NCBI GenBank assembly: GCA_021298235.1
Contig: JAJTDX010000033.1
Span: 1 to 47,552 of the forward strand
From: Cryomorphaceae bacterium
GTDB lineage: Bacteria; Bacteroidota; Bacteroidia; Flavobacteriales; Crocinitomicaceae
Reading direction: 5' to 3'
DNA: 47,552 bases
A program made the translations under genes and the position numbers. Of the stretch, positions 1 through 9,352 are shown in pieces; the first letter of the stretch is position 1; every line of letters begins with the position of its first letter. Below the pieces are notes generated by a model. That model worked only from the letters and a program-made list of their open reading frames with translations, did not search any database and was not told the origin of the DNA.

Positions 1-7
1 AGGAAAT

Positions 8-1906
8 TTATTTCTTGTCGTTAACCTCTTCAAAATCCACATCTGTAACTTCATCCGTAGGATTTCCTGAAGTTTGATCGGGACCGGCTGCGCCACCATC
101 AGCATTAGCAGCGTTATACATATCCTGAGAGGCCGCCTGGAACACGTTGTTCAATTTCTCCATAGCAGGTTCGAGATTTGACATGTTTTTCGCTTCAAAC
201 TCTTTCTTCAATTCTGCCAGTGCATCTTCAATCGCCTGTTTCTTGTCAGCTGGAAGTTTGTCGCCATACTCTTTCAACTGTCGCTCAGTCTGGAAGATTG
301 TCGAATCAGCTTTATTCACCAACTCCGCTTCGTCTTTGCGTTTTTTGTCCGCCTCTGCGTTTGCTTCTGCTTCAGCTTTCATTCGTTGGATTTCTTCATC
401 AGAAAGCCCTGAAGAAGCCTCAATCTTAATGGATTGTTGCTTGCCTGTTCCTTTGTCTTTAGCAGAGATATTCATGATACCATTCGCATCAATGTCAAAG
501 GTCACCTCGATCTGCGGTACGCCTCGAGGCGCTGGTGGAATGTCAGTCAATTGGAAACGGCCCAATGTTTTATTGTCATTCGCCATTGCACGTTCTCCTT
601 GTAATACGTGGATATCTACAGATGGCTGGTTGTCAGATGCAGTTGAGAACACTTCTGATTTCTTGGTTGGAATCGTTGTATTCGCTTCGATCAATTTTGT
701 GAAAACTCCTCCCATCGTTTCGATTCCCAAAGAAAGAGGAATCACATCCAAAAGAAGAACGTCTTTCACTTCCCCTGTCAATACCCCCCCTTGGATTGCA
801 GCACCTACGGCAACTACTTCATCCGGGTTCACTCCTTTTGACGGAGCTTTTCCGAAGAAACGCTGAACAGCATCCTGAATGATTGGAATACGTGTTGAAC
901 CTCCCACCAGGATCACCTCATCAATATCGCTTGTAGACAAACCAGCGTTTTGAAGTGCCGAGCGACAAGGCGCGATTGTTCTTTCTACTATGTCAGAGAT
1001 CAACTGCTCGAACTTAGCTCTCTGCAAAGTGCGAACCAAGTGCTTAGGAATACCATTCACCGGCATGATATAAGGCAAGTTGATTTCCGAAGAAGTGGTA
1101 GAAGACAACTCTATCTTCGCTTTCTCAGCTGCCTCCTTCAAACGTTGAAGTGCCATGGGATCCTGACGAAGATCAATGCCTTCATCTGCTTTAAATTCAT
1201 TCGCTAACCATTGAATGATTGCCTCATCCACGTCGTCACCGCCAAGGTGTGTATCACCATCTGTAGCTAATACTTCAAAAACACCATCACCTAATTCCAA
1301 CACAGACACATCATGTGTTCCCCCGCCAAAATCAAAAACTACAATCTTCTGGTCAATGCCTTTTTTATCCAATCCATAGGCCAAAGCAGCAGCTGTAGGC
1401 TCATTTATAATTCGCTTGATTGTCAATCCGGCGATTTCACCCGCTTCTTTCGTTGCTTGACGTTGCGCATCGTTAAAATATGCTGGAACCGTTACCACCG
1501 CTTCAGTTACCTCATGTCCAAGATAATCTTCAGCTGTTTTTTTCATCTTCTGTAACACCATCGCAGAAATTTCTTGTGGCGAGTACAAACGGTCATCTAT
1601 TTTCACACGTGGAGTATTGTTGTCTCCTTTTACAACCTCGTAAGGAACGCGTTCCGCTTCTTTCTTACATTCGTCAAAGGACGACCCCATGAATCGTTTG
1701 ATCGAATAAATCGTTTTTGTTGGATTGGTGATTGCTTGACGCTTCGCAGGATCACCTACTTTACGCTCGCCACCTTCCACAAATGCCACTACTGAAGGCG
1801 TTGTTCTCTTACCCTCTGAGTTGGCGATTACTACCGGCTCGTTTCCTTCCATTACAGAAACGCATGAGTTGGTAGTTCCTAAGTCAATTCCAATTATTTT
1901 TCCCAT
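8..1906 (-). CDS. dnaK: Molecular chaperone DnaK (Hsp70)
   Basis: This 632-residue Hsp70 chaperone uses ATP to bind and release unfolded polypeptides in the cytoplasm, working with DnaJ and GrpE, which are encoded about 11 kb away. The N-terminal nucleotide-binding domain opens with [10 protein letters not shown] and contains the phosphate loop [12 protein letters not shown] near residue 195 and the adenosine motif GGSTRIP near residue 338. The substrate-binding domain and helical lid follow, and the acidic tail ends EEVNDKK, close to the usual EEVD. Length is normal. The ATG at 1906 is the only sensible start. A weak -7-like box (TGACTTTG, reverse strand of 1942-1949) and an inverted repeat lie upstream. 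No CIRCE element was seen. Confidence 0.98.
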   Translation of the reverse strand: MGKIIGIDLGTTNSCVSVMEGNEPVVIANSEGKRTTPSVVAFVEGGERKVGDPAKRQAITNPTKTIYSIKRFMGSSFDECKKEAERVPYEVVKGDNNTPRVKIDDRLYSPQEISAMVLQKMKKTAEDYLGHEVTEAVVTVPAYFNDAQRQATKEAGEIAGLTIKRIINEPTAAALAYGLDKKGIDQKIVVFDFGGGTHDVSVLELGDGVFEVLATDGDTHLGGDDVDEAIIQWLANEFKADEGIDLRQDPMALQRLKEAAEKAKIELSSTTSSEINLPYIMPVNGIPKHLVRTLQRAKFEQLISDIVERTIAPCRSALQNAGLSTSDIDEVILVGGSTRIPIIQDAVQRFFGKAPSKGVNPDEVVAVGAAIQGGVLTGEVKDVLLLDVIPLSLGIETMGGVFTKLIEANTTIPTKKSEVFSTASDNQPSVDIHVLQGERAMANDNKTLGRFQLTDIPPAPRGVPQIEVTFDIDANGIMNISAKDKGTGKQQSIKIEASSGLSDEEIQRMKAEAEANAEADKKRKDEAELVNKADSTIFQTERQLKEYGDKLPADKKQAIEDALAELKKEFEAKNMSNLEPAMEKLNNVFQAASQDMYNAANADGGAAGPDQTSGNPTDEVTDVDFEEVNDKK

Positions 1907-1922
1907 TTTCTAAAAATTAAAT

Positions 1923-1936
1923 CGGTTTGAAAACCG
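1923..1936. repeat. Inverted repeat in the dnaK leader
   Basis: CGGTTTGAAAACCG has two perfect 6-bp arms around a 2-bp centre. It lies 16 bp upstream of the dnaK start codon and 6 bp inside a weak -7-like box, so it would be part of the dnaK mRNA leader. It could be an operator or a short hairpin. No heat-shock regulator site that I recognise matches it. Confidence 0.35.
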
Positions 1937-2088
1937 GTCGACAAAGTCAATCATTATGCCATGTGGTACGTTGGCAATATTTCGAATCAATTTGTCAGAA
2001 ATCCTCTAAACTTTTTCCTAAAATCGTGACGAATTGACATGAATACTGACAATGTAATTGCAAACGAATGGCATCTGACGAAATAAAC

Positions 2089-2096
2089 TAACTTTG
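2089..2096 (+). promoter_or_regulatory. alaS -7 promoter box
   Basis: TAACTTTG matches the Bacteroidota -7 consensus TAnnTTTG exactly and lies 29 nt before the alaS start codon. No clear TTG -33 element is seen at the usual distance. Confidence 0.5.
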
Positions 2097-2125
2097 TATT
2101 ACGTAGATAAACGATCACACGAATC

Positions 2126-4738
2126 ATGAAAGTTTCTGAAATACGCCAACAATTTTTTGATTTTTTTGAGTCTAAAGGACATGATATTGTTCCCTCAGCT
2201 CCTATGGTTATAAAGAATGACCCAACACTAATGTTCACCAACGCAGGAATGAACCAATTCAAGGATTATTTCCTTGGAAATGCCGTTCCAAAGAATAAAC
2301 GCGTGGCCAATTCTCAAAAATGTTTACGTGTATCCGGAAAACACAATGATTTAGAAGAAGTTGGAGTTGATACCTACCACCATACCATGTTCGAAATGTT
2401 GGGGAATTGGTCGTTCGGAGATTATTTCAAGGAAGAAGCGATCGCATGGGCATGGGAGTTGCTTACAGAAGTCTATAAAATCCCTAAAGACAGACTTTAC
2501 GTTACAGTTTTTGAAGGCGATGCCAAAGACAATGTTCCAAAAGACGAAGAAAGTTTTGCTATCTGGAAAAAATACATTCATGAAGACCGTATTATTTTAG
2601 CCTCCAAAAAAGATAATTTTTGGGAAATGGGCGATACCGGTCCTTGCGGACCGTGTACCGAGATTCATGTGGATCTTCGGTCCAAAACAGAAAGAGATCA
2701 CATTGATGGTAAAACACTCGTGAACTGCGACCATCCACAGGTAATTGAGATCTGGAACAATGTCTTTATGCAATTCAATCGGAGAGCAGACGGATCGCTC
2801 GAGTCTCTTCCTGCTACACATGTTGATACAGGAATGGGACTGGAACGTTTGGCGATGGCTTTGCAAGGAAAAACTTCCAATTATGATACTGATCTCTTTC
2901 AGGCACTCATCCAACACATGGAAAAAGTGGCGAATGTTCATTATGGAAAGCTGGAAGAGGTAGATATTGCACTAAGAGTAATTGCGGATCATGTGCGTGC
3001 AATAGCATTTTCTATTGCTGACGGACAACTACCTTCCAGCAATGGTGCGGGTTACGTGATTAGAAGAATTCTTAGGCGGGCTGTGCGTTACGGATACCAG
3101 ACGCTCGGACTGAAAGAGCCGTTCCTTTGCGATTTGTCGAATGTGCTGTGTGAACAAATGGGTGATCCTTTCCATGAGTTAGTTCAGCAAAAAGCACTTG
3201 TAGAAAAAGTGATTCGTGAAGAAGAAGCAAGCTTTTTCAGAACTTTGGAGCAAGGATTGAAACGCATTGATCACATCATCGAATCGACTAAACATTCAAT
3301 GAATGATATTATTGATGGAAAAGCCGTTTTTGAATTGTATGACACATACGGTTTCCCAGTTGATTTGACGTCACTCATAGCGAGAGAAAATGAGTTGAGC
3401 ATTGACGAAGCCGCTTTCAACGAAGAACTTCAGAAACAAAAAGATCGTTCACGTTCCGCCACTTCAATTGAAACAGATGACTGGATCAATGTTTACGGGG
3501 AAGGTCAGACAGAATTTGTGGGTTACGATGAACTCCATGCCGATGTGAAGATCTTGCGCTATAGAAAAGTGATCCAGAAGCAAAAAGAATTCTATCAGTT
3601 AGTGTTTGATCGTACACCATTCTATGCTGAAGGCGGAGGACAGGTGGGAGACAAAGGGTTTATCGAAGCAAATGGTCAGAAAACAAAAATTTTCGATACC
3701 AAGAAAGAAAATAACCTCATTATTCACTTGTGTGAGGCGTTGCCTGCAGATCCAAAAGCAATATACAAAGCAAGCGTTAGCAAATCAAAAAGGGATGCTT
3801 CAGCGAGCAATCACTCAGCAACACATCTTCTCCACCATGCCTTGCGCACCGTGCTCGGAACACATGTGGAACAAAAAGGGTCTCTCGTAAACCCGGACTA
3901 TCTGCGTTTCGACTTCTCACATTTTTCAAAAGTTACTGATGAAGAGACCTCACGGATCGAAGCTTTGGTAACCGAAGCAATTCATCGAAATATTGCACTT
4001 GATGAACGCAGAAACGTACCAATGGACACAGCACTGGAAATAGGTGCGATGGCGCTTTTCGGTGAAAAGTATGGTGATTCCGTGCGTGTGATCAAATTCG
4101 CAGATTCTGTAGAATTGTGCGGAGGAACGCATGTTGTCTCAACCGGAAAGATTGGTTTGTTCAAGATTATTTCTGAATCTGCCGTTGCTGCTGGAGTGCG
4201 AAGGATCGAAGCAATTACCTCCTCTGCAGCTGAGAATTATTTCAGAGAAAAAGCAGTTCAGCTCGATGCTGTAGCTTTGAGCTTACGCAATCCGAAAGAC
4301 CTATTGAAAGCCGTCGAGGATCTCATTTCCAAGAATAATCAACTCACCAAGGAGATAGAACAACTTCAGAAAGAGAAAGCGCTGAATGTGAAGGGAGATC
4401 TGAAAAAACAAATCGTAGAAGTCAACGGCGTTCAATTCCTTGGAACGATTATAACACTTGATGGTGGATCTATTAAGGACATTCTCTTCCAATTGAAAGG
4501 TGAAGTAGATAACTTCTTCGGCGTGATCGGTGGAAACGAAGGGGATAAATGTACGATCAGTATTATTGCATCGGATTCAGTTATCGCTTCCAAAGGAATC
4601 AATGCAGGAAATCTTGTAAGAGAAGTATCCAAGCACATTCAAGGTGGCGGAGGCGGACAACCATTCTTTGCTACCGCGGGTGGTAAAAATCCTTCCGGAC
4701 TTCAAGCAGCCATTGAGGAAGTCAAAGAAAAACTCTGA
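2126..4738 (+). CDS. alaS: Alanine--tRNA ligase
   Basis: This 870-residue class II aminoacyl-tRNA synthetase charges tRNA-Ala in the cytoplasm. The catalytic domain begins with the typical FFxxxGH-type N-terminus ([16 protein letters not shown]) and contains the [10 protein letters not shown] motif. The editing domain has the zinc-site HxxxH (HLLHH near residue 567) and CGGTH near residue 665. The glycine-rich C-Ala domain holds [14 protein letters not shown] near the end. Length fits the family. The ATG at 2126 gives the canonical N-terminus. The next gene starts 2 nt after the stop, so the two are probably co-transcribed. Confidence 0.98.
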   Translation: MKVSEIRQQFFDFFESKGHDIVPSAPMVIKNDPTLMFTNAGMNQFKDYFLGNAVPKNKRVANSQKCLRVSGKHNDLEEVGVDTYHHTMFEMLGNWSFGDYFKEEAIAWAWELLTEVYKIPKDRLYVTVFEGDAKDNVPKDEESFAIWKKYIHEDRIILASKKDNFWEMGDTGPCGPCTEIHVDLRSKTERDHIDGKTLVNCDHPQVIEIWNNVFMQFNRRADGSLESLPATHVDTGMGLERLAMALQGKTSNYDTDLFQALIQHMEKVANVHYGKLEEVDIALRVIADHVRAIAFSIADGQLPSSNGAGYVIRRILRRAVRYGYQTLGLKEPFLCDLSNVLCEQMGDPFHELVQQKALVEKVIREEEASFFRTLEQGLKRIDHIIESTKHSMNDIIDGKAVFELYDTYGFPVDLTSLIARENELSIDEAAFNEELQKQKDRSRSATSIETDDWINVYGEGQTEFVGYDELHADVKILRYRKVIQKQKEFYQLVFDRTPFYAEGGGQVGDKGFIEANGQKTKIFDTKKENNLIIHLCEALPADPKAIYKASVSKSKRDASASNHSATHLLHHALRTVLGTHVEQKGSLVNPDYLRFDFSHFSKVTDEETSRIEALVTEAIHRNIALDERRNVPMDTALEIGAMALFGEKYGDSVRVIKFADSVELCGGTHVVSTGKIGLFKIISESAVAAGVRRIEAITSSAAENYFREKAVQLDAVALSLRNPKDLLKAVEDLISKNNQLTKEIEQLQKEKALNVKGDLKKQIVEVNGVQFLGTIITLDGGSIKDILFQLKGEVDNFFGVIGGNEGDKCTISIIASDSVIASKGINAGNLVREVSKHIQGGGGGQPFFATAGGKNPSGLQAAIEEVKEKL

Positions 4739-4740
4739 AA

Positions 4741-6030
4741 TTGGAGCAAAGACGTACAGCCCTACTGATCACCTATTACTGGCCGCCAGCCGGGGGTACG
4801 GGAGGTCATCGCTGGTTACGCTTTTCACGTTATTTTAAGGAAAACGACTGGAATCTGCATGTCTACTGCCCGGAAAATGCAGCCTGGCCCGCTATGGATG
4901 CATCGCTAAACGTGGATGTTCCTGAAGATCTGACCATCCTAAGAAAAAAGATCTTTGAGCCACATAAATATCTTGGCAAAAAGAACAATCCGAATCAAGG
5001 TTCTGGAATTACACAGCAGAAAAAAGGCAGTATATTACAGCGAATTATAATTTGGGTCAGAGGTAATTTGTTCATTCCAGACGCTCGAGTTTTTTGGATC
5101 AAACCAAGTGCCCGGGTTTTAAATACTTATCTCAAGCAGCATCCGGAGATCGACACCATCATTTCCACAGGACCACCTCACAGTATGCATCTCATTGCTC
5201 GAAAGCTCAAAAAAAAGCATCCTAAAATTCAATGGATTTCTGACTTCAGAGACCCCTGGACTGAAATTGACTTTTATCAAGACCTACTTCCCGGAAAATG
5301 GGCCGATAAGCGCCACAAAAAACTAGAAAAAGTTGTATTAGCAGAAGCTGATAAAGTTGTTACCATTAGTGAAACGGGAGCTGCCGATCTTCAGCGCATT
5401 GGAAACCGAAAAGTAGAGGTCATTACCAATGGATTCATTTTTCCTGAGTTCGATGCGAGGAAGGTTAATCTAGATGAAAACTTCACCATTGCACATTTCG
5501 GTTCCATGCCGTTTGCGCGCAATCCTCAGGTTCTTTGGGATACATTGAAAGAATTACTCGCAGAAACGCCAGAATTGAGTCAGTCACTTCAAATAAAATT
5601 GGTTGGTCCGGTAGATTTTCATGTACTTGAAAACATTGAAAAGGCAGGACTAATACAATTTCTGGTTCAACTTCCATCTGTTTCGCATCAGGAAAGTCTT
5701 GAAATGCAGCGAAAAACGCAACTTTTATTGTTGGTTGCCAACCGGACAGGAAATGTAAAAGGAATCCTCACCGGAAAATTCTTTGAATACCTTGGTGCGA
5801 AACGCCCAATCCTTGCTATTGGAGAAGCCGAGAGTGATCTTGAGTCAGCCATGAAAAATACGGATGCTGGACTTTTCGCAGGATATGATGATCTAGAGAA
5901 AGTCAAGGAGTATCTCCGAACGTGTTTCCATTCCTATCAGAGAGGTCAGCTTTTCCATGAAGCAACACATTTGGATAATTACTCATCCGCCGCATTGGCG
6001 AAGAAATTTATTCAGTTAATGGAGCGTTAA
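4741..6030 (+). CDS. Glycosyltransferase, GT-B fold (family 4-like)
   Basis: This 429-residue enzyme probably transfers a sugar from a nucleotide sugar to a cell-surface glycan. The N-terminus has the donor-side loop YYWPPAGGTGGHRWLRF seen in Bacteroidota group 4 glycosyltransferases. The middle has SDFRDPW, and the C-terminal half holds the second Rossmann-like lobe (ITNGF, then HFGSMPFARNP, then GKFFEYLGAKRPILAIG). The start is a TTG only 2 nt after the alaS stop; the next Met lies past the glycine-rich loop, so a shorter start would destroy the fold. Its stop overlaps the stop of the convergent ATPase gene by 4 nt. The sugar and acceptor cannot be told. Confidence 0.88.
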   Translation: MEQRRTALLITYYWPPAGGTGGHRWLRFSRYFKENDWNLHVYCPENAAWPAMDASLNVDVPEDLTILRKKIFEPHKYLGKKNNPNQGSGITQQKKGSILQRIIIWVRGNLFIPDARVFWIKPSARVLNTYLKQHPEIDTIISTGPPHSMHLIARKLKKKHPKIQWISDFRDPWTEIDFYQDLLPGKWADKRHKKLEKVVLAEADKVVTISETGAADLQRIGNRKVEVITNGFIFPEFDARKVNLDENFTIAHFGSMPFARNPQVLWDTLKELLAETPELSQSLQIKLVGPVDFHVLENIEKAGLIQFLVQLPSVSHQESLEMQRKTQLLLLVANRTGNVKGILTGKFFEYLGAKRPILAIGEAESDLESAMKNTDAGLFAGYDDLEKVKEYLRTCFHSYQRGQLFHEATHLDNYSSAALAKKFIQLMER

Positions 6031-7163
6031 TCCACGTCCCCACAAAATTCCATGAAGTTGTTCTGATGAATTATCTTGGTGAATGCGTCTGGATATAAAT
6101 TCAGAAAAGCGCGACTAATCTTTGTTTTAGGGTCAAATTTCCACTTCATCTCATACGCACTGAGCTGTTTTTTAGTCCATTCCAGATAATCGACTTCTGC
6201 CTGATTGTAATTTCGCCAGAAAAAACTTTTACACTCTCTACCGAGAAATGCATTCATTTTCATTCGGTCGCTGATCAAAAAGTTTTCCCACAATACTCCA
6301 ACATCGTTTCGAAGAGGAAGTAAATCAAAATCCTCAATGACCGCATTTCGAATACCATTATCCCAAAAATAGATCTTCGACATTTTGGAAACTTCCTTCC
6401 GAGGATTATTACTGTACGCCCATAAGCGAAAGATCACAAAAGATTTCTCAAGCAAATCAATGTAATTTTCGATTGTTTCTGATTTCACCTTGAGTGTCGT
6501 GGCTAATTCATGCACAGAAACCTCACTACCTATCTGATACGCCAATAACTGCAATAACTTATTTAGTAGATCTGGTTTTCGGATGTCTTTCCACGCCAAT
6601 ACATCTTTGTATAAATACTGATTCGCTAGATTCTTCAAATTTGTTTCTGCTTGTTCTCTGTAAATGGTCACTTCGGGATACGTCCCATAGATCAAATGGA
6701 ATGGCAAATCCTCCGCAACTTTAAATGAAGATGACTCGGTATAGATTTCTTTGAGCGCAAAAGGATAAAGATGAAATAAAATATGTCGACCTGTTAATGG
6801 CTCAAAGATCCTGTCAGAGATTTCTAAGGCAGATGAACCTGTAGCAATAAATTGAATATGTGTAAAGGTATCATGCAGAAGTTTGAGAACAAATCCCGGA
6901 TTCTCGATACGCTGTACCTCATCGATTACAACAATCCTGTGTGTCCCGACAATTGCTTTTAAGCCAGGAATACTTGTGTCTGCAAAAAGATCTCGAACGC
7001 GTTGTTCATCCGCATTCAAAAACAATACATCAGGTTGGTCTTGTAGAATTTCCCATAAGAATGTGGTCTTCCCTACCTGGCGTGCACCGGTAAGAATGAG
7101 CGTTTTTCGTTTGAACATCCACTTTTCAAACGACTGATAAATGATCCTATCTCGCATTCCCAC
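6027..7163 (-). CDS. AAA-family ATPase with DUF4143 domain
   Basis: This 378-residue protein belongs to a large, poorly understood family of single-gene ATPases. The N-terminal AAA part has Walker [10 protein letters not shown], Walker B VVIDEVQR and a sensor-like ATGSSALE. The C-terminal DUF4143 part has [10 protein letters not shown] and a nuclease-fold-like acidic pattern, EVDYLE followed by YEMKWKFD. Two operator-like palindromes and a -7 box lie just upstream. The start is either GTG at 7163 or ATG at 7157; both are close to the -7 box, so any mRNA leader is only a few nucleotides. The gene appears inserted into the 3' part of the response regulator gene. Its function is unknown; autoregulation is inferred. 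Confidence 0.9.
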   Translation of the reverse strand: MGMRDRIIYQSFEKWMFKRKTLILTGARQVGKTTFLWEILQDQPDVLFLNADEQRVRDLFADTSIPGLKAIVGTHRIVVIDEVQRIENPGFVLKLLHDTFTHIQFIATGSSALEISDRIFEPLTGRHILFHLYPFALKEIYTESSSFKVAEDLPFHLIYGTYPEVTIYREQAETNLKNLANQYLYKDVLAWKDIRKPDLLNKLLQLLAYQIGSEVSVHELATTLKVKSETIENYIDLLEKSFVIFRLWAYSNNPRKEVSKMSKIYFWDNGIRNAVIEDFDLLPLRNDVGVLWENFLISDRMKMNAFLGRECKSFFWRNYNQAEVDYLEWTKKQLSAYEMKWKFDPKTKISRAFLNLYPDAFTKIIHQNNFMEFCGDVD

Positions 7164-8262
7164 GAATCAAATGTACTAATTTTTCCATCGTAATGGAAAT
7201 TTTAATACTTATTTTTCCATTATACTGGAAATATTCATGGTTTTTAAGACAATGAATCCCATGTTCCGTGCAGACTAGTGTAAGAAAATGCTCCGCCAAC
7301 AAAGGAATATCGCTTTTTCTATCGTTTAAAGAAGGGACATGAATCAGAATAACAGCCAATCGGTGATATAGATCTTCTCGGAAGCGGCCTTCTTCGATTT
7401 CTTTTCGCAAATCCTTGTTCGTTGCGGCCAAAACCCGACAATCTACCTTGATATCTTTTTCACCACCCACACGCTGGATCACATTCTCCTGCAAAGCACG
7501 CAATACTTTTGCCTGAGCACTTGCTGACATATCCCCAATCTCATCCAAAAAAAGCGTGCCGCCAGATGCCAACTCAAACTTTCCTTTCTTATCCTTTACA
7601 GCTGATGTGAACGCTCCTTTTTCATGCCCGAACAATTCACTTTCAATCAATTCCGATGGAATAGCCGCACAGTTGACCTCAATAAAAGGCATTTTATTCC
7701 GATTGGACTGATCATGTAAAGAACGAGCGACCAGCTCCTTTCCTGTACCATTCCCACCCGTGATCAATACACGCGCATCAGACGGCGCAACTTTTTCAAT
7801 CATTTCTTTAATCTGCTCAATTTCTTTTGACTCTCCTATGATTGAGCTACCTTTAATTCGTTTTACGGTCGTTTTCAATTGTTTAGTCTCCTCAACAAGT
7901 ACTGTCCGGTCTTTAGCATTTCGTAGCGTGACCAATATCCGATTGAGATCGAGAGGTTTCTCAATAAAATCAAAAGCGCCTGATTTTATTGCCTGAACAG
8001 CTGTATCGATATTTCCATGTCCACTGATCATAATCACAGGGGCATCCACTTTTGCAGAATTCAAAGCGGCCAAGACCTCCATACCATCCATTTGAGGCAT
8101 TTTTATATCGCAAAAGATTACATCATAGAGCTTATTCGTTGCTTTCTCAACACCTTCCTTACCCTGTTCTGCTTCATCTACTTCAAACCCTTCAAATTCA
8201 AGAATCTCTCTCAATGCCCGACGAATTGCTCGCTCATCATCAATTATCAGTATTCTGGCCAT
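7147..8262 (-). CDS. Sigma-54-dependent response regulator, C-terminally truncated
   Basis: An NtrC-type regulator broken at its C-terminus. The receiver domain (about residues 1-120) has the acidic pair DD at 8-9, phosphoacceptor Asp52 (FCDIKMP) and a KP near 104. The AAA+ domain has Walker A GGNGTGKE, the sigma-54 contact loop GAFTSA, Walker B GGTLFLDE, and arginine-finger region [11 protein letters not shown]. Family resemblance stops at about residue 337 (near 7250). The last 34 codons read through the ATPase gene's palindromes and into its first codons. The AAA+ lid with the GNVREL sensor II motif and the Fis-type DNA-binding domain are missing, so a family member of about 450 residues is cut to 371. 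The protein is probably not a working activator. No partner kinase is adjacent. Confidence 0.85.
   Translation of the reverse strand: MARILIIDDERAIRRALREILEFEGFEVDEAEQGKEGVEKATNKLYDVIFCDIKMPQMDGMEVLAALNSAKVDAPVIMISGHGNIDTAVQAIKSGAFDFIEKPLDLNRILVTLRNAKDRTVLVEETKQLKTTVKRIKGSSIIGESKEIEQIKEMIEKVAPSDARVLITGGNGTGKELVARSLHDQSNRNKMPFIEVNCAAIPSELIESELFGHEKGAFTSAVKDKKGKFELASGGTLFLDEIGDMSASAQAKVLRALQENVIQRVGGEKDIKVDCRVLAATNKDLRKEIEEGRFREDLYHRLAVILIHVPSLNDRKSDIPLLAEHFLTLVCTEHGIHCLKNHEYFQYNGKISIKISITMEKLVHLIRGNAR
7168..7175 (-). promoter_or_regulatory. -7 promoter box of the DUF4143 ATPase gene
   Basis: Read on the minus strand, TACATTTG matches TAnnTTTG exactly. It lies 4 nt before the GTG at 7163 and 10 nt before the ATG at 7157, so transcription would begin at or almost at the start codon. 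The proximal palindrome (7182-7199) covers the -33 to -12 zone, where a bound repressor would block polymerase. Confidence 0.5.
7182..7231. promoter_or_regulatory. Tandem operator-like palindromes
   Basis: Two 18-bp palindromes share one motif. At 7182-7199 TTTCCATCGTAATGGAAA has perfect 7-bp arms with a 4-bp centre. At 7214-7231 TTTCCATTATACTGGAAA has the same arms with one mismatch. Their centres are 32 bp apart, about three helical turns, and the proximal one overlaps the predicted promoter of the ATPase gene. This arrangement suggests cooperative binding of a dimeric repressor, possibly the ATPase itself, but the binding protein is not known. Confidence 0.65.
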
Positions 8263-8332
8263 ATTTTTTTTGTACTTTGGGTAAAGATAACCAACCTGAA
8301 TTAATTGATTCCTGTCGGCAAAGACATTATGC

Positions 8333-8346
8333 TTTTGTTAACAAAA
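8333..8346. promoter_or_regulatory. 14-bp palindrome between divergent genes
   Basis: TTTTGTTAACAAAA is a perfect palindrome in the 160-bp gap between the divergent response regulator and the ABC transporter genes. It is a plausible operator for either side. Its sequence differs from the TTTCCA palindromes upstream of the ATPase gene. Confidence 0.35.
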
Positions 8347-8422
8347 CTCAGCGCAAAAAATAGAAAATCATACGGATCCACAACTTTTAAAAAGAGTAGT
8401 TTTATTTCGTAATTTCTAAAGA

Positions 8423-9352
8423 ATGTTGGAAATAAAGGGAATATCGAAGTCATTTAACCGAAATGTCGCCTTGGAAGACATCTCGTTTCAGGTTTCCGAA
8501 GGAGAAATCCTTGGTCTACTGGGTCCGAATGGTGCAGGAAAAACGACTCTAATTCGTGCCATCAACCGCATTATCGAACCCGATAGGGGAACGATTCGTC
8601 TCAATGGTGAGCTGTTATCTGAGCGTCATCTGAATTCAATGGGGTATCTTCCAGAAGAACGTGGCCTTTACAAAACGATGACGGTGTATCAACATGCAGC
8701 TCTGTTAGGCCGTCTTCGAGGCATGACTAAAACTCAAGTGGACGAAAAAATAAATTTTTGGCTTGAAAAATTTGAAATTATAGAATGGAGAAATAAACGA
8801 ATCGAAGAACTCTCAAAAGGCATGGCGCAAAAGGTTCAGTTTATCTGTACTGTATTGCACGATCCGAACCTACTTATCATGGATGAACCATTGAGTGGGT
8901 TTGATCCTGTCAACGTTGAGCTCATCATTCATGAATTAAAAGAACTTCGGAATCAAGGAAAAACCATTCTGCTTTCAACACATAACATGAAAAGTGTAGA
9001 AGAAATCTGCGATCGGGCTGTACTTATTCATCGATCTAAAAAGATCCTTGAAGGTCGTGTATCCGAGATCCAATATGCTCATAAAAAAGGAGTGTACGGT
9101 GTACGATTTAAAGGAAATATGATTGCTTTTGTAAACGCCTTATGGACCGGATTTGAACTTGTAGAAAAAGAAATTTTGAGTGATGACCGTTTTGAAGTGC
9201 GCTTGCTCATGCGTGGTGACAACACATTTGACGATCTGCTTAAAGTTCTTATTGGTCACGTGACCATTGAAGCTGCTTGGGAAGTATTACCATCTATGCA
9301 GGATATTTTCGTTGAACTTGTTACAGATAGAAAGGAGGCAATGAATGACTAA
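8423..9352 (+). CDS. ABC exporter ATP-binding protein (NatA-like)
   Basis: This 309-residue nucleotide-binding subunit powers an ABC-2-type exporter at the inner membrane. Walker A is GPNGAGKTT near residue 35, the signature motif is LSKGMAQKV (a variant of LSGGQ), Walker B is LLIMDEPLSGFDP, and the switch histidine is in STHNM. The last 80 or so residues form the extra C-terminal domain common in NatA-type proteins. The permease gene starts 8 nt before this gene ends, so the two are translationally coupled. The substrate is not known; sodium export is the textbook role for NatAB but is not shown here. Confidence 0.92.
   Translation: MLEIKGISKSFNRNVALEDISFQVSEGEILGLLGPNGAGKTTLIRAINRIIEPDRGTIRLNGELLSERHLNSMGYLPEERGLYKTMTVYQHAALLGRLRGMTKTQVDEKINFWLEKFEIIEWRNKRIEELSKGMAQKVQFICTVLHDPNLLIMDEPLSGFDPVNVELIIHELKELRNQGKTILLSTHNMKSVEEICDRAVLIHRSKKILEGRVSEIQYAHKKGVYGVRFKGNMIAFVNALWTGFELVEKEILSDDRFEVRLLMRGDNTFDDLLKVLIGHVTIEAAWEVLPSMQDIFVELVTDRKEAMND

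Noticed and set aside
147..866. 239-codon plus-strand open frame opposite dnaK
   Set aside because: It lies wholly antisense to the conserved dnaK coding sequence, has low-complexity Ser/Ala/Phe composition and no family resemblance.
1987..2262. 91-codon minus-strand open frame between dnaK and alaS
   Set aside because: It overlaps the alaS promoter and N-terminus in antisense and shows no protein features.
6027..7163. Transposase or known defence gene
   Set aside because: Walker motifs and the DUF4143 tail identify an AAA ATPase; no transposase motif, terminal repeat or target duplication was seen, and no defence partner gene is adjacent.
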